Source of the DNA: a virus
Virus record (IMG/VR): IMGVR_UViG_3300049737_000387
Location: 1-22,082 of that record
Strand: one strand, 5' to 3'
Length of the DNA stretch: 22,082 nt
In this document: one piece after another, positions 11,143 through 20,900 of the stretch
Numbering within the stretch: position 1 is the first letter of the stretch
Layout of the letters: each line of letters opens with the position of its first letter
Position numbers and translations under genes: made by a program
The notes under the pieces: generated by a model
What the model was told of the DNA's origin: nothing
The model's database searches: none
Seen by the model: only the letters and a program-made list of their open reading frames with translations

Positions 11143-14100
11143 ATGCTTTGATTAGATACTTGCAAAGATGATACGGTTCAAGCACAGGTTTAGGATAATC
11201 AGGATCAATTGTTGCTGTCGGTAAGATTGGATTCTTAGAATTTAATGTAAATTTAGCATCAAGTCCTGTTGCACCTGTTGTGTAAATGCTGCTCTCTCTA
11301 CCTTCAACTGTATATGATAATTTATCTGCAGATTTTGGAATAGCACCGTCTGCAGGTACAAATACAAGTTCAGTTATTTCATTATATTCATAGATGAAAT
11401 CACAAATACCATAGTGATCTGTATCACCAGAATTATCATTAGCAGATGAACCAGGATTTCTATCCTGCACAATTTTAAACCTTACATTTTCAGATTGTGC
11501 TGCTTCAGGTAATTCTATAGAATACCAATACCATTTAGTGTCTCCACTAGATCCATCATAACCAGTAGCAATTTCATTTGCAGTTGGAATAGGAACAATA
11601 ACGCCTAAGAAATTAGTAGCACCATTATAATTATCCGAAAGATCTTTATTAAAATATAATTTTAATTCATCTCCACCATGTTCCGGATTTTCACCACCAT
11701 TTGATCCATTACCACGAGCAACTTTGATTGTAAACCTACGGACATTTGTGCAATCGTGCTCTTTAAGTGTGATATATCTTTGATTAGCAGTACCACTAAG
11801 TTTAACATAATGTGTATATGCAGCAGGGACTACAGATGCCGCCAAGTCAACTCCAGTAACAGTTTTTGCATTTTGATCTACAGTTGCTGTTGCATATGCT
11901 TTTGTTCCTGCACCATGTTTGATACGAACTTCAGGAACTGCAGTATAGTTAGCTCCAGCAGAACCTAAAGTAATATCAGCAACAGCACCACCAGAAAGAC
12001 TAACTGTTGCAGTAGCACCAGTTCCACCGCCACCACCAACAATTTCTACTTCGGGGACTTGTGTTGTTGGTAGTTTAAATCCTCCGGCATTTCCTACCCC
12101 AGAACCAGATGTATAAATTTGTGATTTTGGATCAGCATCAATAATTAATTCACCGGGAACAACATTACTACTTCCACCCTGATATCCAGTAACAACACCA
12201 AAATTAACTGCTGCAAATCCTGCACCAGGACTACTTACACCACTTGGTCTACTACCAGCACTACCAACAGTAACAGTTGCATTACCAGCTTCTCCTAATT
12301 GACTCTTATCAATTAAACTATAAAGATATCCACCTGATCCACCGCCGCCGCCACCGTCAGTCCAATAACTATTATCAGATTCATATACCCATCTTACATA
12401 ACCACTTTGAGTATTAGATGAACTTTGACTAACTAATTGGAATATGTTGGTTTTATAGGCAGTCATACCACGACCACCACCTTTACCACCACCATGGGAA
12501 GCAGCACCACCACCGCCACCACCTTTACCGCCACCGTTAGCAGTGTATGAAGAAGTAGCGATACCGCCACCGCCACCGCCGCCTCCACCACCATTACATG
12601 CTGCATTCTTACCATTAGCACCACCGCCAGCAAATAGATTAGAGGTAGTTGCTAATGGACTATCACTGTTCCATCCAGGGGTATTGTTACCTGCACCTGG
12701 GTATCCTTCTACCTTCTGAGATCCATCATATCCTCCACCGCCGCCACCGCCACCAGCGCCAGCTATTATAGATCCTTGAGCATTTTTAACTAATGATCCA
12801 CCGCCACCACCTGCGCCATTTTGCCCATTTCCGTTTCTGTTACCGCCAGTTCCTCCATTAGATCCGGAAGCACCACTGCCACCACTTTGACTATTTGAAC
12901 CATTATTCCCAGTTTCATAAGTTCCTACAAATCCTCCAGTGGGATTTGCTACAGCAATACGAAGTACCGAACCAGGTCCACCAGATCCACCTGTTTTTCC
13001 AGGTCCACCATTACCACCTGGGTTTGCTTTATGACCTCCACGGCCACCTGCAATATAGAACTCAATTTTTGTAAAATTAGCACCAGTAAGACTAACACTG
13101 CCACTACCAGATTTATTTCCACTATCACCACTAGGTCCAGATTGACTTACATATTTGTGAATACCATCCGTACCATAATTTGCTGCTGCTGCACCCGTGC
13201 TAATACCACCTTTACCAGCTTGATTAGGATTATTAGGATAAGTAAATGCTGGAAATGGTCCACTACTGCCAGATGTACCAGCAGTACTTTTATTTTGTAG
13301 AGTAGATAGCGATGGACCTACAGTTCCTGAAATTACATTAGTTCCACCATTTCCACCAGTTGTACCAGAAGCACCCTTACCTCCGCCTGCTACGACTTTT
13401 AATGCAGAACCATTATCAATTTGGACTGTGGTATCTCCGCCATCTCCCCCAGCTGTAGATCCATCTGACCCACCACCGCCACCACCTGCAGCAATGATTA
13501 ACATAGTTTCCCAAGTTGTAGGGATAGTTAAAGTCTGTGTACCACCAGTATAATTATTTACAGAGGTATATTCTACAATAGGAACTCCACCAGTAAATAC
13601 AGTTCTTCCTCCAATAACAGAAGTAGATGATAATGTTTTAAATACTGTTGCAGGAATATAAGTTAATAATTCATAAGTTCCTGCTCCTTCATCACCTGAC
13701 GCCATATAATATTCATTATTTTCATATCCCCATTTTGTAGATCCAGTTCCTTCAGCACCTGCAGCATAATCAAAGATATCATATGTAGCAACAGTATTGG
13801 ATGTGAGTGGACTTTTTAATAACGCATGTGAGTGCTCAAAAGGTATGCCGCCAACAGGAAAAAATTGCTGTAGACCTTTATTTGTATTATCATATGCAGC
13901 AAGATATCTGTCGCCAGAAAATCCAGGAAGTGCTGCGATATCCTGAGCAGCTTCTGTATGATAAATGTAATGAGTGTGTTGTGGTACACCCTGAAGTCTT
14001 TTCTTAGTCATTGTAACATCAACGGTTTGTGTTCCAACAACTCTAGTAGAAACAGTATCAGTTACGTTATCGTATCCAACAGTAGTAATAGTTCCCAATG

Positions 14101-14902
14101 AAAAATATCCTTGCTGAGAATCTTTAGTAAATACCCAACTTCCACCAGTAAACTTTGCTCCAGCACCAAGAGTAATTAACCCAATAGTTGGTGATCCTGG
14201 TCCATATACATTACCATATCCAACAACTTTTCGTGCTTTTAAATCAGGAACTTTAAATGTTCCTAAATCAGATTCACCATAATAACTGAGAATATTTAAT
14301 GTGCTAATAGAAGTAATTTGTCCATTACTATCAAAGTTATACTTTAATTCTAATCCAGATCCACTACCAGAATTTTGTAAAGTAAATGATGGTGGATTTG
14401 CAGCATCATAACCAAAACCTAATTTAGTAGCAGTTGCTGTAAGTACTTTACCATTAGTTGCTACAACAATCGTTGCTTCTATTATTTCTAAATTGCCTGG
14501 GTTACTTGCATTATATCCTGGTGGGGGATCAAACTCTATAGTCATAGATTGATCTGTTGGATATCCAGAACCTCTTTTTTTTACTTTAATTCCAGGTCTA
14601 GACTCTCCACCATATTCATTTCCGATGACACCGTATAAAAGAGGGAAGTCTGAAATATTATATTCAGATCCATCACAATATAAGTATCCAGGATATTGAT
14701 ATTCTGGATTCTCTTCAGTTTTCGCATCTCCGGATTGTACTGTATATGGTATATTAACGTTATTTGGAATATACTCATTATCATAGACATTATCAATTGC
14801 TTTAAAAGAATTGATAATTGTTCCAATTTCCGTAGAATCACTCGCTTTATCGGAGTAATAAAGTTGCCTAGTATTTCTGTAATTAGGAGCTGAAGATGTC
14901 AT
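11138..14902 (-). CDS. Tail-collar protein with long glycine-rich adhesin-like region (1254 aa)
   Basis: Residues 72-101 (PGYLYCDG, ISDFPLLYGVIGNEYGG) and 213-227 (LGTFKVPDLKARKV) are the two halves of a tail-collar domain. About 110 residues with GSGY and GFGY beta-type repeats are inserted between them. HxH motifs follow (PQHTHYIYH, FEHSHALL). Residues about 472-858 are extremely glycine-rich, with runs of six to ten Gly separated by short variable loops, resembling the polyglycine adhesin tips of T-even gp38-type proteins. After that come more GA-rich beta repeats (GSAGANYTAVPEVRI) and a C-terminal domain ending YLIKAF. The gene is last in the collar trio and is followed by a chaperone-like gene. 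Collar and Gly-rich regions are seen directly. The host-recognition role is an inference from known Gly-rich adhesins. Confidence 0.8.
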   Translation of the reverse strand: MTSSAPNYRNTRQLYYSDKASDSTEIGTIINSFKAIDNVYDNEYIPNNVNIPYTVQSGDAKTEENPEYQYPGYLYCDGSEYNISDFPLLYGVIGNEYGGESRPGIKVKKRGSGYPTDQSMTIEFDPPPGYNASNPGNLEIIEATIVVATNGKVLTATATKLGFGYDAANPPSFTLQNSGSGSGLELKYNFDSNGQITSISTLNILSYYGESDLGTFKVPDLKARKVVGYGNVYGPGSPTIGLITLGAGAKFTGGSWVFTKDSQQGYFSLGTITTVGYDNVTDTVSTRVVGTQTVDVTMTKKRLQGVPQHTHYIYHTEAAQDIAALPGFSGDRYLAAYDNTNKGLQQFFPVGGIPFEHSHALLKSPLTSNTVATYDIFDYAAGAEGTGSTKWGYENNEYYMASGDEGAGTYELLTYIPATVFKTLSSTSVIGGRTVFTGGVPIVEYTSVNNYTGGTQTLTIPTTWETMLIIAAGGGGGGSDGSTAGGDGGDTTVQIDNGSALKVVAGGGKGASGTTGGNGGTNVISGTVGPSLSTLQNKSTAGTSGSSGPFPAFTYPNNPNQAGKGGISTGAAAANYGTDGIHKYVSQSGPSGDSGNKSGSGSVSLTGANFTKIEFYIAGGRGGHKANPGGNGGPGKTGGSGGPGSVLRIAVANPTGGFVGTYETGNNGSNSQSGGSGASGSNGGTGGNRNGNGQNGAGGGGGSLVKNAQGSIIAGAGGGGGGGGYDGSQKVEGYPGAGNNTPGWNSDSPLATTSNLFAGGGANGKNAACNGGGGGGGGGGIATSSYTANGGGKGGGGGGAASHGGGKGGGRGMTAYKTNIFQLVSQSSSNTQSGYVRWVYESDNSYWTDGGGGGGSGGYLYSLIDKSQLGEAGNATVTVGSAGSRPSGVSSPGAGFAAVNFGVVTGYQGGSSNVVPGELIIDADPKSQIYTSGSGVGNAGGFKLPTTQVPEVEIVGGGGGTGATATVSLSGGAVADITLGSAGANYTAVPEVRIKHGAGTKAYATATVDQNAKTVTGVDLAASVVPAAYTHYVKLSGTANQRYITLKEHDCTNVRRFTIKVARGNGSNGGENPEHGGDELKLYFNKDLSDNYNGATNFLGVIVPIPTANEIATGYDGSSGDTKWYWYSIELPEAAQSENVRFKIVQDRNPGSSANDNSGDTDHYGICDFIYEYNEITELVFVPADGAIPKSADKLSYTVEGRESSIYTTGATGLDAKFTLNSKNPILPTATIDPDYPKPVLEPYHLCKYLIKAF
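12329..13489 (-). repeat. Glycine-codon repeat tract inside the 1254-aa gene
   Basis: The plus strand shows repeated CCACC/CCGCC blocks that read as GGN glycine runs on the coding strand. The longest are near 12340, 12510, 12570, 12735 and 13475. The blocks are irregular in spacing and separated by unique coding sequence, so this is an intragenic low-complexity adhesin tract and neither CRISPR nor a satellite. Local GC content is clearly higher than in the flanking genes. Such tracts are prone to slippage and recombination, which could alter loop order. Confidence 0.85.
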
Positions 14903-14903
14903 T

Positions 14904-16331
14904 TTAAATTTTTATCAGATATTCTAATACAATAAATGGAGTTGCAACACTATCTACAGACGCAGAGTTATCTACAGACAAGTTTAATGTTGTAACTAGT
15001 GCATCAGGAGATAATTCTAACGCATCAGTGACTAATGCAAAATTATGAGCACCTTTGTCAAGATCTAACTTATGAAAGTGTTCTGTGGGATCACCATTCT
15101 GTTGATTTAATTCCTGAGATTCGGAAAAACTATTAAACAAAGAAGCGTAAACAAAGTTCTGCTGCGCTGATGCGCCTTGAGTATTTGTATTTAGAGGAAC
15201 TGCATCAACTAAGGATATATCTCTCCAGTCTTTTGGAGCAGTTCCAGTTGTATATGTTGCATTAACATCTTGAGAAGTATTTATTTTATTATTCATATCA
15301 TCTTGAAAACAAACTCCTAAAACAATTGAACCCGAATCACTATATGGTTCTAAATTATTTAATTGATAATTATTACTACTAATTGGATAATTATTCCATT
15401 TATCAGTCAAAAGACAGATATATCTCCATTGATCTTCTAGTATGGCTCCGGAGTTAAAGCAACCATTACTATATGCTGTAGGATCTCCAAAAATTCCTCC
15501 AAGCGCAACACCATCAAAGGAACCAAAGTAAAATTCATATCCACGAGCATATGAATTAGATGCCATTGCTCTGCATGGTGGTTGATTATTACCTGGAAAA
15601 TTAGATGCTCCATCCGCCTTCGTAGCATCTAACCAATCATCAATTGGTATGGTAGTTGCATTAAAGAATGATACTTGCCCAATGGCTTTAGCAGGTAATG
15701 CCGTTGTTGGTGCAGATGAATCAACTTCATTTGTGGATTTAATTCTAGTTCTAACACCATTAAAAAAGTGCATATGTCCATGCATAGCAACTTCACTAAC
15801 AGTTTCAGGATCCGTTCTTCTTCCAAATTGAGTTCCAATAGTCCACGATGGTCTACCTCTCATTTCAATTGTTTGAGATGAAACAACAAAAGTTCCAGAA
15901 TATGTTAAATTGATTGATAATCCAAGAGTTGATGTTGCTTCAATTCCTATACCAGAGCGATTAGTTTCGTTACCAGCTTGTGTTACTACACGAATTGATC
16001 TATATGAACCAGTATCTGCTCCACTAGTTGGTTTGGGATATTTAGATCCTAAATCGGGAACAACAAATTGTTCATCAGATATTACTTGGAGATTATCACC
16101 ATTTAAATCTCTTCTAATAAATTTACCTGTTGATCCAGATCCACATATAGCGGCTAATTGAGGATAATCTGCAACATTATATGCAGTTCCATCACATCTT
16201 AAATAACCAGAGGGTAAATCTCTCTTGTTTGAAGAACTATTAATATCCGGACTTATCTCAACAGGCCAAATAATTATTTGACCTGTTAAATTTCCATATT
16301 TAGATCTTTCTTTTGAGTAAGCTACTGCCAT
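14904..16331 (-). CDS. Tail-collar domain structural protein (475 aa)
   Basis: This is the second of three consecutive collar proteins. After GQIIIWPVEISPD come LPSGYLRCDGTAYN and VADYPQLAAICGSG, then a variable stretch and QFVVPDLGSKYP, the usual order of the tail-collar fold. Two HxH motifs are present: HGHMHFFNG in the middle and EHFHKLD about 60 residues from the end. The C-terminus reads PFIVLEYLIKI, close to the LIKAF endings of its neighbours, as is common in collar-domain proteins. The start codon overlaps the preceding stop (TAATG) and the next gene starts one base after this stop. No Shine-Dalgarno sequence is visible, so translation probably depends on coupling. It is likely a short-fibre or receptor-contact protein, with the host target unknown. 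Confidence 0.77.
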   Translation of the reverse strand: MAVAYSKERSKYGNLTGQIIIWPVEISPDINSSSNKRDLPSGYLRCDGTAYNVADYPQLAAICGSGSTGKFIRRDLNGDNLQVISDEQFVVPDLGSKYPKPTSGADTGSYRSIRVVTQAGNETNRSGIGIEATSTLGLSINLTYSGTFVVSSQTIEMRGRPSWTIGTQFGRRTDPETVSEVAMHGHMHFFNGVRTRIKSTNEVDSSAPTTALPAKAIGQVSFFNATTIPIDDWLDATKADGASNFPGNNQPPCRAMASNSYARGYEFYFGSFDGVALGGIFGDPTAYSNGCFNSGAILEDQWRYICLLTDKWNNYPISSNNYQLNNLEPYSDSGSIVLGVCFQDDMNNKINTSQDVNATYTTGTAPKDWRDISLVDAVPLNTNTQGASAQQNFVYASLFNSFSESQELNQQNGDPTEHFHKLDLDKGAHNFALVTDALELSPDALVTTLNLSVDNSASVDSVATPFIVLEYLIKI

Positions 16332-17974
16332 TAGAATGCTTTAATAAGAAAAATTATATTAATTGATGGTTGATCTGTATCAACTACTATATTTAGAGCG
16401 TCATCAAGATTATCTGGTGCAACAGATCCAATACTTATTTGATCTACATTATATGTAAATGGAGCATTTAATGATCCCCTTGACATTTGAATGTCAAATG
16501 TACCATGATTATGTGAAAGAAATGCTGCCTGATTAGGATCATTATTTCCAAAATTACTCATAGAAGTTGGCCATGTTCCTTCCCTAAAGAATATAGGACT
16601 AGAGGTTGCTCCTATTGCAGGCAGAGATATAGTGACAGTATATACATAATCAGCATCTGTTGTTCCTGCGGTTCTTTCAATAGAAGTAACATATGTTCCT
16701 TTTGCAAATGCAGCACCATCAAGCATTTGCCATGGGTGAATCTTATCATACTGATACCAGACCTTTACATTTGGTGCTGTTCCAGATGTATGTGTTGTTT
16801 TAATATCAGTTCCTGCAGGTAACTCAAATTCAGTAACTGATGGAGCAACAGTTACTGGATCTACGGTAAAAACAACTGCAGGGTTTTCTGGGTTATCTAC
16901 AATCTCTTCATAGATACCACTGCCATGTCCATAAAAATTTCTTCTATTTCCAAAGACTGTTGGTTTTGGAAACAATCCAGTCCATGCCATATTAGAATGA
17001 GTTTTTAGTGGTTCATATGGAAATTGATCTGTATATAGTGATCCAGAAAAATTAACATCCTGACTAATTGCTTGAGGACTATTTCTTGTAGCAGTACCAT
17101 CATGCCAATCAGGAGCAGGAACTTCAGACCAATAATCTTTTCCAGCATCACTCACAAAATTATGAAATCTATCCATGGTTGGAAGAGTTTGTTCATATGA
17201 TTCACTACCATAATATGCCATTAAGGTTTTACCAAATTGCCAGTTAGGTGCCACATCTACACTAGGTAAAATATCACACTGGTTGTTTTTAGACTGAATT
17301 ATACTACATGCTGGATGCTGGTTATTTCCACTAACTTCTACTTGAGACGATGTAAATACTTGAGGTCCGAAAAAACTAGCTTGAGCAGATTCAACACTTC
17401 CTGGGTGATTATGGGAAGGAGTATGATTAATACCCAGTTTTCTATTCAAAGTAGTAATAGATGTTTGGAATGTTGGGTCAGTTATCTGCATTTCAGTATA
17501 CTTACCCGTCAATGAAACCCCAGGTTCAAGTACAAAATCAATATCAGCAGCAGCAGAATATCCTGTTGGAATAACTGCCGTTGTACCAAATCCAACGATT
17601 AGATCAGAAATTTTATCACCAACACTATTATATTGAATATTTAATATATCACCTCCTCCTGCTTGATATTTTTCATCATTTAAGTATTCTGGTTCCAAAT
17701 CCATCATACATCTATTTGTTATATTTGGAAGAGTGAATGTATCACTAAGTTCATAATTAGGAAATTCACCTACAAAATTACCTCCATAAGTTGTACCCAA
17801 ATGAGCTGCCAATAATGGATAATCATTAGCAGAAACTTCTCTCCCATTACTAATTATCCATCCTCTAGGGATGTTATCAACAGAAAATCCTTCAAATCCA
17901 TTTCCGCTCCATGGCAAAATAGTGCCAATACGAGCGGTTTTCATTGTCTTAATTGAATTGTAGTATTGTGCCAT
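16331..17974 (-). CDS. Tail-collar domain structural protein (547 aa)
   Basis: The N-terminus carries a phage tail-collar domain (Pfam Tail collar family): GTILPWSG near residue 17, PRGWIISNG, then NDYPLLAAHLGTTYGG and the closing FTLPNITNR near residues 80-88. Such domains sit in short tail fibres and baseplate-tip proteins of T-even-like phages and face the host surface. Two HxH motifs follow (PSHNHPG near the first third, LSHNHGTF near the C-terminus). In T4 fibre tips comparable motifs coordinate iron. The C-terminus ends in IIFLIKAF, which matches the ending of the 1254-aa collar protein. The gene starts six bases after the giant fibre gene. Its stop shares one base with the next start (TAATG), so the three collar genes are probably co-translated. 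Collar identity is seen directly; the binding role is inferred. Confidence 0.8.
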   Translation of the reverse strand: MAQYYNSIKTMKTARIGTILPWSGNGFEGFSVDNIPRGWIISNGREVSANDYPLLAAHLGTTYGGNFVGEFPNYELSDTFTLPNITNRCMMDLEPEYLNDEKYQAGGGDILNIQYNSVGDKISDLIVGFGTTAVIPTGYSAAADIDFVLEPGVSLTGKYTEMQITDPTFQTSITTLNRKLGINHTPSHNHPGSVESAQASFFGPQVFTSSQVEVSGNNQHPACSIIQSKNNQCDILPSVDVAPNWQFGKTLMAYYGSESYEQTLPTMDRFHNFVSDAGKDYWSEVPAPDWHDGTATRNSPQAISQDVNFSGSLYTDQFPYEPLKTHSNMAWTGLFPKPTVFGNRRNFYGHGSGIYEEIVDNPENPAVVFTVDPVTVAPSVTEFELPAGTDIKTTHTSGTAPNVKVWYQYDKIHPWQMLDGAAFAKGTYVTSIERTAGTTDADYVYTVTISLPAIGATSSPIFFREGTWPTSMSNFGNNDPNQAAFLSHNHGTFDIQMSRGSLNAPFTYNVDQISIGSVAPDNLDDALNIVVDTDQPSINIIFLIKAF

Positions 17975-17980
17975 GTCTTA

Positions 17981-20900
17981 TCAGAGTTCTGTTAACCACC
18001 AACCACGTAGGTTAGCAGGAATTGATGATGCGTTAGGATCTCCAGCTGCATCGGAAGTACCGACATATACAAGACCAAACGATGCATTTCTCGTTTGTAC
18101 AATCAATTCGCCGCTATCCCATGCTGATGCTAGAGTACCACTACCTGCATCAATCTTACTTCCAGTTATATCTCCCTGCATTGCAACCGCTTGGTTATTA
18201 ACTTTAAGTGCTCTCAATACAAGGTTTGTATTATATGTAAGGTTTCCACTAACTTCAACGAATCTAATCATGTCGCCAGTTTCAGCATAATCTGGTAAGT
18301 AAAGAACCATATTGGTTCCTGCAGGATTATTTAAGAGGTAATTATTATTAGGTTGCAATGGTGCTGCCTGAGTTTGACCAACCCCAGTTAAGGATTGCTC
18401 AACATAAGTATATCTACGACCACCATTTCTGGTGAAGTAACGACTAATTCCAAAAGCATCAATTGAACAATCTTGATAGATCTTAAAGTCTCTTGGACCT
18501 TCAGTTCCATTTACTCCGGCACCACCGAGGTTATCAATATGTAAAATTGCAGTTCCAGAATCTCCAGCATCAGTTGCAACTACTTTACCTTTAATGTAAA
18601 GTTGTTCACCCATCTCAAGATTACCAGTGAGATGATTTGCTCGGAAAGTAACTTCGGTAGTACAAATACCAGTGGATTCACAATCTTTAGCACGAAGTTG
18701 TAAAAGTCCATCAAATGTTGCTTGACCATCTAGATATAGACCACCAAATCCAGTTTTAGGATCAAGAACTGAACCATCATTAGGGTGATCATCATCATTA
18801 GCAATGGACATGACGAGAGTTTCTTTATCAGAACCATACATTCTGAATTCACCACTGTAAATTTCTACAGCATCATTAATAGTTGTAGTTCCTCCACCAA
18901 AGTATGCAGTAAAGTCTCCTGTTGTTGCTTGTGCAGTAGTCTGAATTGACTTGGCAAGACGAACTCCATAAGAAGAAACTTGACCATCAATACTATCTGC
19001 CCAGAACCATTCTTGATCTGTATTTTTACGATTGGTATCTAGAGTATTACCAGATACAATTCTAAAGAAATGATCTGTATCCAATTTATTAGCAATTAAT
19101 CTAGAATCAACTAACTTAACTCTAATTTTATCTGCATTAAGATTAGGAGCTTCAACTGCTGTTCTACTTGCAGCAACAGCAATATCTTCATCAAGTGTTG
19201 TTGTAAATGTGTACTTAGAAAGTTTTACGACAACAGCACCAGCAGTCCAGTTCTGTTTACCAGATCCTTCAGCACCTCTACCTCCGATTGGATAAGTTGA
19301 TGCAGGATATTCTGCATTGTAGATAGTTGGTAGATATGCTTGTGTTCCACTAATATATGGATCATCCGTGACTAAAATTATTTCACCTTGTGTTGATCCA
19401 CTATAAATGAGGACCAAATCACCTTTAGAGAATCCAGTTAAATCATCAATAGGAATATTCCAATCATCTGTAGTAAATCCAACTGAAACAGCTGAAATTG
19501 GACCATCTTGTGGATTAAGAGTTTCTTTTCTAAATCTGTATGAATGTACTACCGAAGTTTTGGTATGTGCAATACCAGTTGATCCCCAATATTGACCGAC
19601 GCCAAATGTAGTTCCTCTTACACTTCCAACAGTCATGTCACCATTACACATGTTGACATCCCATACAGGACCAGAAGTATTGCTGATAGTAAGATGATTA
19701 TCTAAAGAAGGATCCGGACTTGGATATGCTCCAGTACTATCTCCACAAACTCCATTTAAACTAAGAGTTCCGTTAATAGTGGTTTTATTAGAATCAATGA
19801 ATACATTACCAGTTACAGAATTAATTTCAAATACGGTTGATTCTGTAGAAGTATCACATCCATTCTTAACTCTAAATGATTTGGCAACTTGATCAAGTAA
19901 GGTCTTAACTTTAAATATTTCACCTGTATCATCAACACCATCACCAGAAGGAGTGCCATCATCGCGAGAAATAATAACATAGTCTCCAATACTGATGTCT
20001 CCACCAAATTGTGCTAGGTAAATATCTTCTTCAGTTCCAGAGTTGTCAAGATTGGTGGTAATCCAAGTAGATTCAAACTGAACAGTACATTTGTAGATTG
20101 CAGCAGTATCGTTATGATCAGATCTAATTTCAGTAAATGTTCCAAATGGAAGTCTCTCAACTATAAGATAATATGGAGCAACGTTGATTCTTGGTAAAGA
20201 AACGATTTTAACAAATTCGGGATGTTTATTACCTGTAATAGCAGTATCAACTAGAAGAATATCATTCTCGGTAAAATACTGAGCATCTTCAGCATCAACT
20301 GGTTTATTCTTAATTGGTAAGTAATACTGATTACCACTCAATGCAGAAAGAACTTGAGGTTCAACATTTGGAGTACCACCAATTGTAGTAATTTCATTCT
20401 GGAATACTGTACCACCCCAATCACCACTACCAGAAGTATCTACAGCATTGTATCTCGCATCGGATACAGCAACTCTAGCGACTGTAATAAGATCAACATT
20501 AGACTTGAATAGATTATTTCCGAGAATACCGCTGGTATGAGTAATCTTACTAGAACCAATTTGTCCTCTATCTGCTGTGAAAGAGTAAGATGCAAATCCA
20601 CCACACAGGGTCATATCAGAATTAAATCTAGCAGTAGAATCAACAATTAAATTGTTTCTAATTCTAGTACTTCCACCCTGACCACCGACTGTAATATCAG
20701 AAGCATTAGTTGCAAAATCAAGTTTTGACGTGCTAGAATTACCAGAGAAAAATTCTACAGTGCCTGCAGTAGAAGAAAGTTTAACCGTATCATCAAGACC
20801 TCTTCTTGTACCTAGTTGAATATCACCAGAAACTTTAAGAGCCTTTGTGTCAATTTGAGTAAACGATAAAGATTCGTTGTTGTTATAAGCACCACCGATA

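Noticed and set aside
12329-13489. CCACC/CCGCC repeats as a CRISPR or satellite array
   Set aside because: Irregular length and spacing, in-frame glycine codons within a large gene.
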